DNA from: Alloalcanivorax profundimaris
GTDB lineage: Bacteria > Pseudomonadota > Gammaproteobacteria > Pseudomonadales > Alcanivoracaceae
Length of the DNA: 64,000 nucleotides
Reading direction: 5' to 3'
Assembly (NCBI RefSeq): GCF_015265435.1
Contig: NZ_JABJWH010000006.1
Coordinates: 186,001 to 250,000 of the forward strand
Part shown: positions 9,494 to 17,880 of the stretch, piece by piece
Numbering within the stretch: position 1 is the stretch's first letter
Layout: each line of letters opens with the position of its first letter
Notes under the pieces: generated by a model
The model's database searches: none
Told to the model about the DNA's origin: nothing
The model's input: only the letters and a program-made list of their open reading frames with translations
Translations under genes and position numbers: made by a program

Positions 9494-10956
9494 AACGTGG
9501 ACCAGCCGGTGAATTCCATCACCCGGTACAGGCCGTAGCGCCAGCGGGAATCGTCCGCGAACGCCTGGTAGGGCAGGCTAAACGTCTTGCCGTCCGGGTT
9601 CGACCAGCGTTGTTGAAAGGCCTCCCGTGCCGCGCGAATCGTCGGGTGCCCGGCCTCCGCCACCAGCTCCACGCTGGTTTCCAGGTTCAGATTATCCAGG
9701 TTGCGGCGCGTGTAGTTGGCCGAGCCCAGGATCAGCGTGGCCGGCCGGTGAGCGCCGTAGCGCAGCAGCATCTTGGTGTGGCACTGCTCGCCGTGGGTGG
9801 CGCACCAGCGCACCGGCACGCCGGCGCGGTGCAGTTCCCAGGCCACCTGGCGGTTGGGCACGCCGTTCTTCTCGCGGCCGAAGGCGTCCTTGTTGGGGTC
9901 CAGCAGCAGGCGCAGCCGCACGCCCCGTTCCCGGGCGGCGGCCAGGGCTTCCACCAGCGGCCGGTGGGACAGATAGAACACGCCCACGTCCAGGTGCTGG
10001 CCGGCGCGGGCGCCGTTCACCGCGTCCAGCAGGGCATCGCGGATCGCCACCTCGCTGAGCACCCGCAGGCGGGGGCCGGCTTGCCGGTCGCCCTGGTCCG
10101 CGGCGTCCGGCGCCGGCGGCGTTGGCCAGTTGTCCCCCAGCCGGGCGCCGGAAAAACGCGCCGCCGACAACTCCGAGTGCAGCAGGTCCAGGGCCGCCGG
10201 GCCGCTGAAGCGCAGCGCCAGGTTGGAGTGGGCGCTGCTGGCGTCGTGGGCGTTGGCGGAGGTCACCAGGCCGGTCCATTGGTCGCCTTCGTCCACCACC
10301 AGGGTCTTGCGGTGGTTGGCCTTGAAGTTGATCAGGGAGAGGTAGGTGCGCAGGGTCACCTTGCCGTCGCCGGTGGGGTTGGGCAGCCAGCCGCCCTCGG
10401 TGGTGTTGCCGAACCACTGGCAGCACAGGCGCCACAGGCCGGACCAGGTGGGGTTGGAGTCCCGCAGCCGGTTAAGGTCGGTGAACACCACTTCCACGCC
10501 GGCCTGGCGCAGGCGCTCCAGGTGCGGCGCGGCGACGCCGCCGTACAGGGTGTTGAAGGGGTCGGTGATCAGCACCACGCGCACGTCCGGGCGTTGCCGT
10601 TTGCGCGTCGCCAGGGCCTCGGTGAGCTGCTCGCTGAGCGGTCGCAGGCTGCCGGTGGTGGCGCCGGCCATGTCGTTGTAGAGGAACATGTCCACCACCA
10701 CCAGTTTGTCCGCCTGGCCGATGAGGCGGAAGAATTCATCGAAGATCGCCTGGTCATAATGGCGCGCCGGGTCGTCGCCCGCGTCGGTGTCCACCCAGGT
10801 GTCGTCGGCCAGCAGCGCCAGGTTGTCCGCGCCGCGCGCCGGCCAGGCCCGGCCCACGTCCTCCGGGAGCGGCTTGTAGCGGTGATAGAGGGCGGTGAGC
10901 AGCCAGGCGGAAAGCAGTAGAAGCAGAAGCACGCGGATCGGGTGGCGTTTTTTCAT
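9490..10956 (-). CDS. Membrane-anchored phospholipase D-family protein
   Basis: A 488-residue protein with an N-terminal hydrophobic anchor (KKRHPIRVLLLLLLSAWLLT) and two phospholipase D/transphosphatidylase domains. The first HKD motif is complete: HRKTLVVD followed by GLVTSAN. The second reads HTKMLLRY, so the Asp is absent, although the downstream GSANYTRRNL is present. The family includes cardiolipin synthases and phosphodiesterases; substrate is not predictable here. The frame is open to 11109 but the upstream part overlaps a structured repeat, and the ATG at 10956 directly precedes the basic-hydrophobic anchor. The gene lies alone, with an unusual inverted-repeat element in its upstream region. 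Confidence 0.85.
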   Translation of the reverse strand: MKKRHPIRVLLLLLLSAWLLTALYHRYKPLPEDVGRAWPARGADNLALLADDTWVDTDAGDDPARHYDQAIFDEFFRLIGQADKLVVVDMFLYNDMAGATTGSLRPLSEQLTEALATRKRQRPDVRVVLITDPFNTLYGGVAAPHLERLRQAGVEVVFTDLNRLRDSNPTWSGLWRLCCQWFGNTTEGGWLPNPTGDGKVTLRTYLSLINFKANHRKTLVVDEGDQWTGLVTSANAHDASSAHSNLALRFSGPAALDLLHSELSAARFSGARLGDNWPTPPAPDAADQGDRQAGPRLRVLSEVAIRDALLDAVNGARAGQHLDVGVFYLSHRPLVEALAAARERGVRLRLLLDPNKDAFGREKNGVPNRQVAWELHRAGVPVRWCATHGEQCHTKMLLRYGAHRPATLILGSANYTRRNLDNLNLETSVELVAEAGHPTIRAAREAFQQRWSNPDGKTFSLPYQAFADDSRWRYGLYRVMEFTGWSTF

Positions 10957-11048
10957 GGGTTTTTGGGGCCAGCGGGCGAAGGGGGTAAAGCTACCTGTTC
11001 GGGGGTGTGGGCCGCAAGCGCCCGCGTCCTGGGTTCTCCATCCGGGCC

Positions 11049-11238
11049 GCGTCTCGGTGTGGGCCCCTTTCCGGGAACGCCGTGAACCCCCGCAAGCGGG
11101 CCCGGCCACCCATCACAGATGGGCGGCGTTCGGCGGCGCGCGAAGCAGTGCTTCGCAACACGCTTGCCTCACCCCTGGGGGCTCCCGGTTTGACATCCTG
11201 TCAAACAGGGTCCCGGAAAGGGGCCCACACCGAGACGC
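11049..11238. repeat. Structured element bounded by 28-bp perfect inverted repeats
   Basis: The arms at 11049-11076 and 11211-11238 are perfect reverse complements over 28 bp (the left arm starts GCGTCTCGGTG). The 134-bp interior carries four more hairpins: CCCGC/GCGGG (11089-11100), CCCATC/GATGGG (11109-11123), GCGAAGC/GCTTCGC (11140-11156) and TTTGACA/TGTCAAA (11189-11205). The unit fills most of the 445-bp gap 10957-11401, upstream of the phospholipase D-like gene. No protein-coding signal is visible in it. It looks like a non-autonomous mobile repeat or a structured RNA. Confidence 0.85.
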
Positions 11239-11294
11239 TTCGAGGTAGCGTCACGTGCGGCTCCGTAGTGTGGCATTGGCGGTTGAAGGTCGCG

Positions 11295-11374
11295 GTAGGA
11301 GCGGCCGGGCGGCGTTCCGCTTTAGCCGCGATGCGGTTGGCACGGCTTGTGATCGCGGCCAAAGCCGCTCCTAC
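11295..11374. repeat. REP-type pair, copy 2
   Basis: A forward GTAGGAGCGGC-type site (11295-11332) is paired with its inverted partner ending GCCGCTCCTAC (11351-11374). The first has the long centre containing GGGCGGCGTTCCGCTT; the second has a short AA centre. The pair lies 27 bp after the stop of the glucose dehydrogenase gene. Confidence 0.8.
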
Positions 11375-11401
11375 GGCGGTCTGCCTCCCGTGGCGGGCGC
11401 C

Positions 11402-13909
11402 CTACCGGTCCGGGAGGGCGTAGGTGATGACGTAGTCGCCGCTGGGCGTTTCCATGAAATGGTGGCCGGTGGCGACGATCATCAGGTACTGGCGCCCGTC
11501 CGCTTCGTAGACCAGGGGGTTGGCCTGGCCGCCGGCGGGCAGGGCGTCCCGCCAGACGGTTTCGCCGGTTTCGATGTCGATGGCGCGGATCAGGTCGTCG
11601 GTGGCGGCGGCGATGAAGATCAGGCCGCCGGCGGTGACCACGGCACCGCCGTTATTGGGCGTGCCGATGGTGAATGGCAGGCCGCTGCGGATGCCCCAGG
11701 GGCCGTTGGCCCGGGCGGTGCCGAAGGGGCGGTCCCAGAGGGTCTTGCCGGTTTTCACGTCCACCGCGCGGATGCCGCCGTAGGGCGGCTGCTTGCACAG
11801 CAGGCCGGTCCACTTGACGCGCCAGCCGGCGTTCACATCGATGGCGTAGGGGGTGCCCGCCTGCGGGTCGCCCTGGCCCTCGGCGCCGCCGTGGTCGCCG
11901 CCTTCCTTTTCCTCACGCGGTACCCAGCCGTATTCATTGGCCTTTTCCCGGGGCACCAGCCGGTTGTAGTTGGGGGTGATGTTGTAGTTGGCGATCATCA
12001 CGCCCCGGTTCGGGTCCAGGGCCACGCTGCCCCAGTCGGAGCCGCCGTTGTAGCCGGTGAACTCGATCCAGGGCCGGTCCGCGTTGGGCGGTGTGTACAT
12101 GCCCCGGTAGTCGGCTTTCTGGAATTGCGCGCGGCAGTACATCTGATCGAAGGGCGTCATGCCCCACATGTCCGCAGGCGTCAGATCCGGCTGCTGGAGG
12201 CTGTGGTAGTTGGAGTAGGGCTGGGTGGCGGTGCGCTGTTCCGGCTCCGCGCCACCCTGGGGTACCGGCCGTTCCTCGATGTCCACCAGGGGCTCGCCGG
12301 TGCGGCGGTTGAACACATAGAGGCCGCCCTGTTTGGTGGGCAGCAGCAGGGCCGGCACCGGGCCGTCGTCGGTGGGGAAGTCCAGCAGGCTGGGTTGCGA
12401 GCCCAGGTCATAGTCCCAGACGTCCTTGTGGGCGGTCTGGAAGTGCCAGGCCGGTTTGCCGGTGCTCACGTCCAGGGCCACCAGGGAGGTGGCCCATTTA
12501 TTTTCCGCTTTGCTGCGCGGGGTGCTCCAGTAGTCGGCGGCGGAGTTGCCCATGGGCAGGTAGACCAGGCCCAGTTGGTTGTCGCCCACCGCCGTGGTCC
12601 ACATATTGGGCGAGCCCCGGGTGTAGGTGTCGTCGCCGGTGAGCGGCTCGCCGCGCCCCGGGCGGCCCGCGTCCCAGGCCCACTTCAGCTCGCCGGTGAT
12701 CGCGTCGAAGCCCTTGATCACGCCGGAGGGCGCGTCGCGGCGCTGGCCGTCCAGCACCTGGTGGCCGGTGACCAGGGTGTCGCGCACGATCACCGGCGCC
12801 GAGTTGATGGAGACATAGCCCGGCGGGGTTTCCCCCATGTTTTTCTTGATGTCCACCTGGCCGCCGTCGCCGAAGCCCTGGCAGGGTTCGCCGGTGGCCG
12901 CGTCCACGGCGATCAGGCGGCCGTCCAGGGTGCCGGAGAAGATGCGCTTGGCGCAGGCGCGGTCGTCGGCGCCGTTGCCCACGCGCCGGCCGGCGGCTTC
13001 GCCGCTGGCCGCCACCAGGGGGTCGCCGTCGTTGTCCGGGGCGTCGCCGCCGGCCTCGTTGCCGGCGTGCCCGCCCGGCGGCACCTCATAGTAGGTGACG
13101 CCCCGGCAGGCGGCGGTGTAGGGGATGGCGTCCTTGGACACCTGGGGATCGTAGCGCCAGTTTTCCTCGCCGCTGGCGGCGTCCAGGGAGATCACGATGT
13201 TGCGGGAGGTGCACAGGAAGACGTCGTCGCCCACTTTCAGGGGCGTGGTTTCCGCGCCCCAGCGTTCCTCCAGCAGGTCGCCGGTGCGGTAGGTCCAGGC
13301 CCGTTCCAGCCCGGCCACGTTGTCGCGGTTGATGCCGTCCAGCGGCGAGAAGCGCTGGGCGCTGTTGCCGCCGCCATAGGCGGGCCAGTCACCGGGCGCC
13401 GGGTTGTCCGCCGGCTGGTCGTTGCCCACGGTGGTGGCCAGCGCGGCGCTGCCCGCCTCGGGCACCGGGTTGGGGCGCACGAAATCGAACGGCACGAAGG
13501 CCAGCCCCAGGCCGGCCACGATCACCACCACCAGCAGGCCGGCCACGCCGAAGGAGGCGCCCTTGCCGAAGCCGTCGCGCACCCGTGGCGCCACCAGCGC
13601 CACCAGCACGCCCAGGCCGAGAATGACGTCCAGGCGGGGAATCCAGCCCCAATAATCGGCGCCGGCTTCCCACAGGGTCCACAGCAGGGTGCCGGCCACC
13701 ACCAGGGCGTAGAGGGTGACGCCGGCCCGTCGGCCGCCGATCAGCAGGGCGCCGGAGAGCAGCAGGCCCAGGCCCGCGATCAGGTAGTACCAGGAACCGC
13801 CGAGGCTGGCCAGCCAGCCGCCTTGCAGCGCGAAGGCCAGGCCGAACAGCGCCACCAGGACGCCGACCAGCGCCCGGGGAAAATCTCGTGTGCCGGTGGA
13901 TTCCGCCAT
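11402..13909 (-). CDS. gcd: Membrane-bound PQQ-dependent glucose dehydrogenase
   Basis: An 835-residue quinoprotein dehydrogenase. It oxidises glucose to gluconolactone in the periplasm and feeds electrons to ubiquinone, using pyrroloquinoline quinone. Five N-terminal membrane helices cover about residues 10-140, followed by an eight-bladed propeller starting DWPAYGGGNSAQRFSPLDGI. Tryptophan-docking-type repeats are visible (LISLDAASGEENW-like, LVALDVSTGKPAWHFQTAHKD in pieces), as are GSPNMWTTA and TGHHFMETP near the end. A Gly/Asp-rich stretch around residues 285-320 (GGHAGNEAGGDAPDNDGD) looks like an inserted loop relative to the usual 800-residue enzymes. No pqq biosynthesis genes are in the window. 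The gene is alone between REP sites. Confidence 0.95.
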   Translation of the reverse strand: MAESTGTRDFPRALVGVLVALFGLAFALQGGWLASLGGSWYYLIAGLGLLLSGALLIGGRRAGVTLYALVVAGTLLWTLWEAGADYWGWIPRLDVILGLGVLVALVAPRVRDGFGKGASFGVAGLLVVVIVAGLGLAFVPFDFVRPNPVPEAGSAALATTVGNDQPADNPAPGDWPAYGGGNSAQRFSPLDGINRDNVAGLERAWTYRTGDLLEERWGAETTPLKVGDDVFLCTSRNIVISLDAASGEENWRYDPQVSKDAIPYTAACRGVTYYEVPPGGHAGNEAGGDAPDNDGDPLVAASGEAAGRRVGNGADDRACAKRIFSGTLDGRLIAVDAATGEPCQGFGDGGQVDIKKNMGETPPGYVSINSAPVIVRDTLVTGHQVLDGQRRDAPSGVIKGFDAITGELKWAWDAGRPGRGEPLTGDDTYTRGSPNMWTTAVGDNQLGLVYLPMGNSAADYWSTPRSKAENKWATSLVALDVSTGKPAWHFQTAHKDVWDYDLGSQPSLLDFPTDDGPVPALLLPTKQGGLYVFNRRTGEPLVDIEERPVPQGGAEPEQRTATQPYSNYHSLQQPDLTPADMWGMTPFDQMYCRAQFQKADYRGMYTPPNADRPWIEFTGYNGGSDWGSVALDPNRGVMIANYNITPNYNRLVPREKANEYGWVPREEKEGGDHGGAEGQGDPQAGTPYAIDVNAGWRVKWTGLLCKQPPYGGIRAVDVKTGKTLWDRPFGTARANGPWGIRSGLPFTIGTPNNGGAVVTAGGLIFIAAATDDLIRAIDIETGETVWRDALPAGGQANPLVYEADGRQYLMIVATGHHFMETPSGDYVITYALPDR

Positions 13910-14037
13910 GATGACTCCTTGTCGCTTGGGGTTGGAGGGACGTTTATCCGCACCTTAACGCAGCGAAGAGGGTCAATACCTTATACATGTTTTGGAACGT
14001 TCCCGGATTTTACCAACCTTTAAATTTGGCTCCGGGG

Positions 14038-14109
14038 CTGATCGCGGCTTCCTACCGCGACCAAGGAGCCGTAGGAGCGGCTAGGCGGCGTTCCGCTTCA
14101 GTCGCGATC
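14038..14109. repeat. REP-type site with a truncated partner, copy 3
   Basis: A long-centre site runs from GTAGGAGCGGC at 14071 to CAGTCGCGAT at 14108-14109 and contains GGCGGCGTTCCGCTT. A shortened inverted copy (GATCGCGGCTTCCTAC) precedes it from about 14040. The right end overlaps the fabY stop codon at 14108-14110. Confidence 0.75.
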
Positions 14110-15910
14110 AACGGTAGTCGTCGAAGCCGCGGTCGTCCTGGAACGTCAGCGGCTGGTCCCAGCCCGGCAGGCGAATGTCCTTGTCGGTGACGGTCAGGTC
14201 GTCGCCGTTCAGAACGCCGTCGTTGAAATGGTATTCCGGCACCACCTGGCCGGCCAGGGCGCGGCGGTCATAGTCGGCGGCGGCCTCCCGGGTGGCCGCC
14301 ACCCGATCGCGCCAGCCGTCCAGGGTGGCGTCGCCGTGGCGACGACGCAGCAGCTCGGTGGCGCGGTCCGGGGAGAGCACCACGGCGGTGGCGTTGTTGC
14401 CGCCGAAGCCCTTGGAGTTGAGGAGCGCCGCCGACGGGCGCCCCTCCTGGTGGGTGCTGGACAGCGACAGCCGGTCCGCGTGCAGATCGTCGGCGAACCG
14501 GTCCACGGTGGCGATGCCCGGCAGCACGCCGTCGCTGAAGGTGCCCAGGCTGGCGGCCAGCTGGTCACCGCCGGCGCTGCCCAGGGAGTGGCCCACATAG
14601 GCCTTGATCGCCGCCACCGGCCAGTCGCGGATGCCGAACGCCTCCGCCACCTGGTTGATGACGTGGGATTCGGTGATCCGGTTCTGCGGCGTACCGGTGC
14701 CGTGGGCGTGCACCAGGGTGTTCCGGCGCAGGCCGTCCTCGCCCAGTAACTGGCGCACCAGGTGGGCGGCGCGGCCCAGGGTCAGGTAGTTGCCGATGCC
14801 CGGCGAGGAAATGGATTTCTTGGCGCCGTCGGCGTGCACGAACACGTCCGGCACCGCGCCCAGGATGTCGGCGCCCAGCTCCAGGGCCAGCTCATCGTCC
14901 ATCAATACGGTGAACTGGGCCGACTCCGCCATGGTGAAGCCGCAGTTGGCGCCGAACGGCCGGCAGGCACGGCGCAGGTCCGGGGTGTCGGCGCCGTCCA
15001 GCGCCGCCAGGGCCTCGTCCTCGGCCAGGGCGCCCATGGCCCGGTAGCCTTCCATCACTTCCGGCACCAGCGGCGCCTCGCTGGTGCCCACCACCACCAG
15101 TCGGGCGCGCCCGGCGCGGATCGCGTGCACCGCGCGCTCCAGGTTGTAGAGGAAGGTGGCGCAGGCGCCCAGCAGGCCGCCGGTGCCCCCGGCGCTGCGC
15201 AGCACATAGGCGTTGATGAAGTCCGCGGTCATCTCGCCCAGGCCCAGGGGGCATTGCTTGGAGGTGGTGCGCTGGCCCAGGGCGGGGGCGCGCATCATGC
15301 CGCCCAGGCCGTGGTCGTCGAGCTGGGCCATGGCGTTGGACGCGAACACCGCCACCTGGTCCGGCGCCAGCCGGCCGCGCAGTTGCTCCCAGGGAATGCC
15401 GAGCATGCCGAAGGCATCGCTGACGCCGTAGATGGCCATCTGCAGGGCGCGGGGATGGTTGCGCGAGGCGTACAGGGCGCCCGGGTCGAAGCCGTCCGGC
15501 AACTGGCCGGCGGCGCTCACCCGGCGGGCGATGGGCGTGGGCACGCGCAGATCGGCGCCGGCCGGCACCGTGACGCGGCTGCGCTGGCGGTTGATCGCTT
15601 CCACCCGCCAGCCGGCGGGCAGGGGATCCGGGAGATCCAGGTTGCGCATCTCCAGGGTCACCGGGCCGTCGCTGTGGCCGTTCACCGCCAGGTTCAGGCG
15701 CCGGTCCTCGGGCAGGCCACGGATCAGGGTGCCATTAAGCAGCGCCTCCCGTCCGGAGGCGCCGGTCAGCGCCGCCAGGGCGCCCAGGGTGCTCTCCTGC
15801 CGGGCCGAATCCAGGGCGTCGAACACCAGACGGCGGAACCCGTGGTGCATGGACGTGCGGCCGGCGGCATTGATGCCACCCATGGCGGTAATGACGGGCA
15901 GGGCGGACAT
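14108..15910 (-). CDS. fabY: Beta-ketoacyl-ACP synthase FabY
   Basis: A 600-residue condensing enzyme matching the architecture of Pseudomonas FabY, which starts fatty-acid synthesis by joining acetyl-CoA and malonyl-ACP in place of FabH. The start SALPVITAMGGINAAGRTS and HHGFRRLV resemble FabY, as does the long N-terminal extension before the thiolase fold. The catalytic triad is visible: Cys250 in GACATFLYN, His403 in VHAHGTGTP and His441 in VGHSLGSAGGDQ. KGFGGNNA near residue 500 is the late glycine-rich motif. The ATG at 15910 is preceded by GGGGAG. It lies alone and its stop codon is embedded in a REP site. A dyad upstream may be an operator. Confidence 0.9.
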   Translation of the reverse strand: MSALPVITAMGGINAAGRTSMHHGFRRLVFDALDSARQESTLGALAALTGASGREALLNGTLIRGLPEDRRLNLAVNGHSDGPVTLEMRNLDLPDPLPAGWRVEAINRQRSRVTVPAGADLRVPTPIARRVSAAGQLPDGFDPGALYASRNHPRALQMAIYGVSDAFGMLGIPWEQLRGRLAPDQVAVFASNAMAQLDDHGLGGMMRAPALGQRTTSKQCPLGLGEMTADFINAYVLRSAGGTGGLLGACATFLYNLERAVHAIRAGRARLVVVGTSEAPLVPEVMEGYRAMGALAEDEALAALDGADTPDLRRACRPFGANCGFTMAESAQFTVLMDDELALELGADILGAVPDVFVHADGAKKSISSPGIGNYLTLGRAAHLVRQLLGEDGLRRNTLVHAHGTGTPQNRITESHVINQVAEAFGIRDWPVAAIKAYVGHSLGSAGGDQLAASLGTFSDGVLPGIATVDRFADDLHADRLSLSSTHQEGRPSAALLNSKGFGGNNATAVVLSPDRATELLRRRHGDATLDGWRDRVAATREAAADYDRRALAGQVVPEYHFNDGVLNGDDLTVTDKDIRLPGWDQPLTFQDDRGFDDYR

Positions 15911-15921
15911 AGAACTCCCCA

Positions 15922-15946
15922 GAATGTGACTGAACGGTCAATTCTA
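15922..15946. promoter_or_regulatory. Dyad upstream of fabY, possible operator
   Basis: AGAAT-G-TGAC and GTCA-ATTCT form an interrupted dyad around a 6-base centre, 11-36 bp before the fabY start. Form and location suit a repressor site, possibly TetR-type as for other fatty-acid genes. No regulator gene is adjacent. Confidence 0.35.
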
Positions 15947-16050
15947 GGCGTCCGCGCGCGCTTTGCGTATTGGTCAGAGGGATTGATGTTGCAACCGGAT
16001 ATTACCGGACGGCCCCGTCGGCCCGCTGCAAGCTGCAAGCAGGCTGTGCT

Positions 16051-16203
16051 GGCGGGGAGGCCGTGCCGGTCGAGAAACAGTTGCAAGTTACAAGTTGAAA
16101 GTTGAAGCGCGGCACAGGCCTTGCCGGCTGTAGCGACCGTGCCCGCGTTTGCAACTTGAAACTTGCAACTTGCTAACCCCGCCAGCGGCACGGCCTCCCC
16201 GCC
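16051..16203. repeat. CAAGTT-family inverted repeat element E1
   Basis: Outer arms GGCGGGGAGGCCGTGCCG (16051-16068) and its exact complement (16186-16203) enclose an inner pair of CAAGTT-rich strings (about 16079-16105 and 16149-16173). It fills most of the 314-bp gap between fabY and the thiolase gene, where no gene is visible. Just outside is a related TGCAAGCTGCAAGC string (about 16027-16040). Confidence 0.8.
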
Positions 16204-16224
16204 GCCGCCCTCGCTGGCTTGCCG

Positions 16225-17406
16225 CTAGATCAGCTCCACCGCCACCGCCGTGGCCTCGCCGCCGCCGATGCACAGGCTGGCCACGCCGCGCTTGCCGCCG
16301 GTGCGCTTGAGCGCGTGGATCAGCGTCAGAATGATGCGCGAACCGGTGGAGCCGATCGGATGACCCAGGGCGCAGGCGCCGCCGTGGATGTTGAGCTTGT
16401 CGTGGGGAATGCCCAGATCCAGCATCGGCATCATCGCCACCATGGCGAACGCCTCGTTGATCTCGAACAGATCCACGTCGTCCACGCTCCAGCCCACTTT
16501 CTTCAGCAGCTTCTCGGTGGCGCCGATGGGGGCCACGGTGAATTCGCTGGGGTGGCGGCTGTTGGTGGCGTGGCCGAGCACCCGCGCCAGCGGCTTCAGG
16601 CCGCGCTGTTCGGCCACGCTTTCCCGGGCCAGTACCAGTGCCGAGGCGCCATCGGAAATGGAGCTGGCGTTGGCGGCGGTCACCGTGCCGTCCTTCTTGA
16701 ACGCCGGCTTGAGCCCCGGAATCTTGTCGATGTTGGCGTTGCCCGGTTGCTCATCGGTGTCCACCACGGTTTCGCCTTTGCGGGTTTTCACCGTCACCGG
16801 CACGATCTCGTCGGCGAACCAGCCATTGGCGATGGCCGCCTGGGCCCGCTTCAGGGATTCGATGGCGAAGTCGTCCATTTGCTCGCGGGTGATGCCGCGC
16901 TGGTCCGCCACGTCCTGGGCGAAGGCGCCCATCAGGCGGCCGGTTTCGGCGTCTTCCAGGCCATCCAGGAACATGTGGTCGAACACCTGGCCGTGGCCCA
17001 TGCGGTAACCGGCGCGGGCCTTGTCCAGCACATAGGGGGCGTTGCTCATGGATTCCATGCCGCCGCTCACCACGATGTCGTGGCTGCCCGCCTTGATCAT
17101 GTCGTGGCAGAACATGGTGGCGCGCATGCCCGAGCCGCACAGCTTGTTGATGGTGGTGGCGCCGGTGCCGTCGGGCAGGCCGGCCAGACGCATGGCCTGG
17201 CGGGCCGGGCCCTGCTTGAGGCCGGCGGGCAGCACGCAGCCCATTACCACGTCCTCGATGTCGGCGGCCTTCAGGCCGGCGCGGGCCACCGCCTCGCGGA
17301 TGCTGGCCGCGCCCAGTCGTGGCGCGCTCATCGGCGCCAGGGCACCCTGGAACCCTCCCATGGCGGTGCGGGCACCGTTTACGATCACGACGGCGTCGTT
17401 GGACAT
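16225..17406 (-). CDS. Acetyl-CoA C-acetyltransferase (thiolase)
   Basis: A 393-residue thiolase of the degradative/biosynthetic acetyl-CoA acetyltransferase type, normal length. It catalyses the reversible condensation of two acetyl-CoA, or thiolytic cleavage of short 3-ketoacyl-CoA. Cys90 lies in NKLCGSGM, the second active region is NEAFA, the His is in GGACALGHPIGSTG and the second Cys in CIGGGEA. The ATG at 17406 has a good AGGAGA site; the frame extends upstream to 17445 without homology. It stands alone between two copies of the CAAGTT repeat element rather than in a fatty-acid oxidation operon, so its pathway role is not set by context. Confidence 0.95.
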   Translation of the reverse strand: MSNDAVVIVNGARTAMGGFQGALAPMSAPRLGAASIREAVARAGLKAADIEDVVMGCVLPAGLKQGPARQAMRLAGLPDGTGATTINKLCGSGMRATMFCHDMIKAGSHDIVVSGGMESMSNAPYVLDKARAGYRMGHGQVFDHMFLDGLEDAETGRLMGAFAQDVADQRGITREQMDDFAIESLKRAQAAIANGWFADEIVPVTVKTRKGETVVDTDEQPGNANIDKIPGLKPAFKKDGTVTAANASSISDGASALVLARESVAEQRGLKPLARVLGHATNSRHPSEFTVAPIGATEKLLKKVGWSVDDVDLFEINEAFAMVAMMPMLDLGIPHDKLNIHGGACALGHPIGSTGSRIILTLIHALKRTGGKRGVASLCIGGGEATAVAVELI

Positions 17407-17465
17407 GCATTCTTCTCCTGGTTGTGTTGTAGCCGTAAGCCGCAAGCAGGCCGGGCTTGATGTGG

Positions 17466-17646
17466 GGCCGTGCCGGTGGCGTTAGTTACAAGTTTCAAGT
17501 TGCAAGTTGAAGGGAGTCAGCGAACCGGCTTTCCCACGACCCGCGGTCGGCAACGCCATTCGTGAATTCTCCCCCCTTGAGGCGCGGGCACGGCCTGAAC
17601 ACGGCGCGGGGCCTGCCCGCGCTTCAACTTGCAACTTGTAACTTGC
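17466..17646. repeat. CAAGTT-family inverted repeat element E2
   Basis: CAAGTTGCAAGTTGAAG (17496-17512) and its exact reverse complement (17622-17638) are 109 bp apart. GGCCGTGCC at 17466-17474 is shared with element E1, and a preceding CCGCAAGCAGGC (about 17440-17451) resembles the E1 flank. The region 17407-17727 between the thiolase start and the sodB promoter holds no gene that I can see. Confidence 0.8.
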
Positions 17647-17727
17647 CGCTAAAAAACGGCGTTATTCTACTTGAGATGCGCGGGAACGTCCCCATGTGCC
17701 CCTTGCATACGCACTCGGACTTTTTTG

Positions 17728-17824
17728 AAAAGCAATCATTCTCAAGTAGGCGTCAAAGAAGGTAAAACGCGGGTCGCGAAGCACTGTGTACTCAGTGGTT
17801 CACCCCCCGGACGCTTGTTATGAT
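17728..17824 (+). promoter_or_regulatory. sodB promoter region with Fur-like site
   Basis: AAAAGCAATCATTCTCAAG at 17728-17746 matches the Fur consensus in its right half (AATCATTCTC). TATGAT at 17819-17824 is a likely -10, 57 bp before the sodB start. Its -35 is weak. A 10-bp inverted repeat CTACTTGAGA/TCTCAAGTAG (17667-17676 / 17740-17749) brackets the AT-rich segment. Confidence 0.45.
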
Positions 17825-17880
17825 GCTTCCACATTTCACAGTCCGAATGGTTTTTCGACCAACAGTCAGGGGATATGACT

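Noticed and set aside
11255-14023. A 922-codon open frame opposite the glucose dehydrogenase gene
   Set aside because: It is the antisense frame of gcd, starts in a REP pair and reads as low-complexity Gly/Val/Ala/His sequence.
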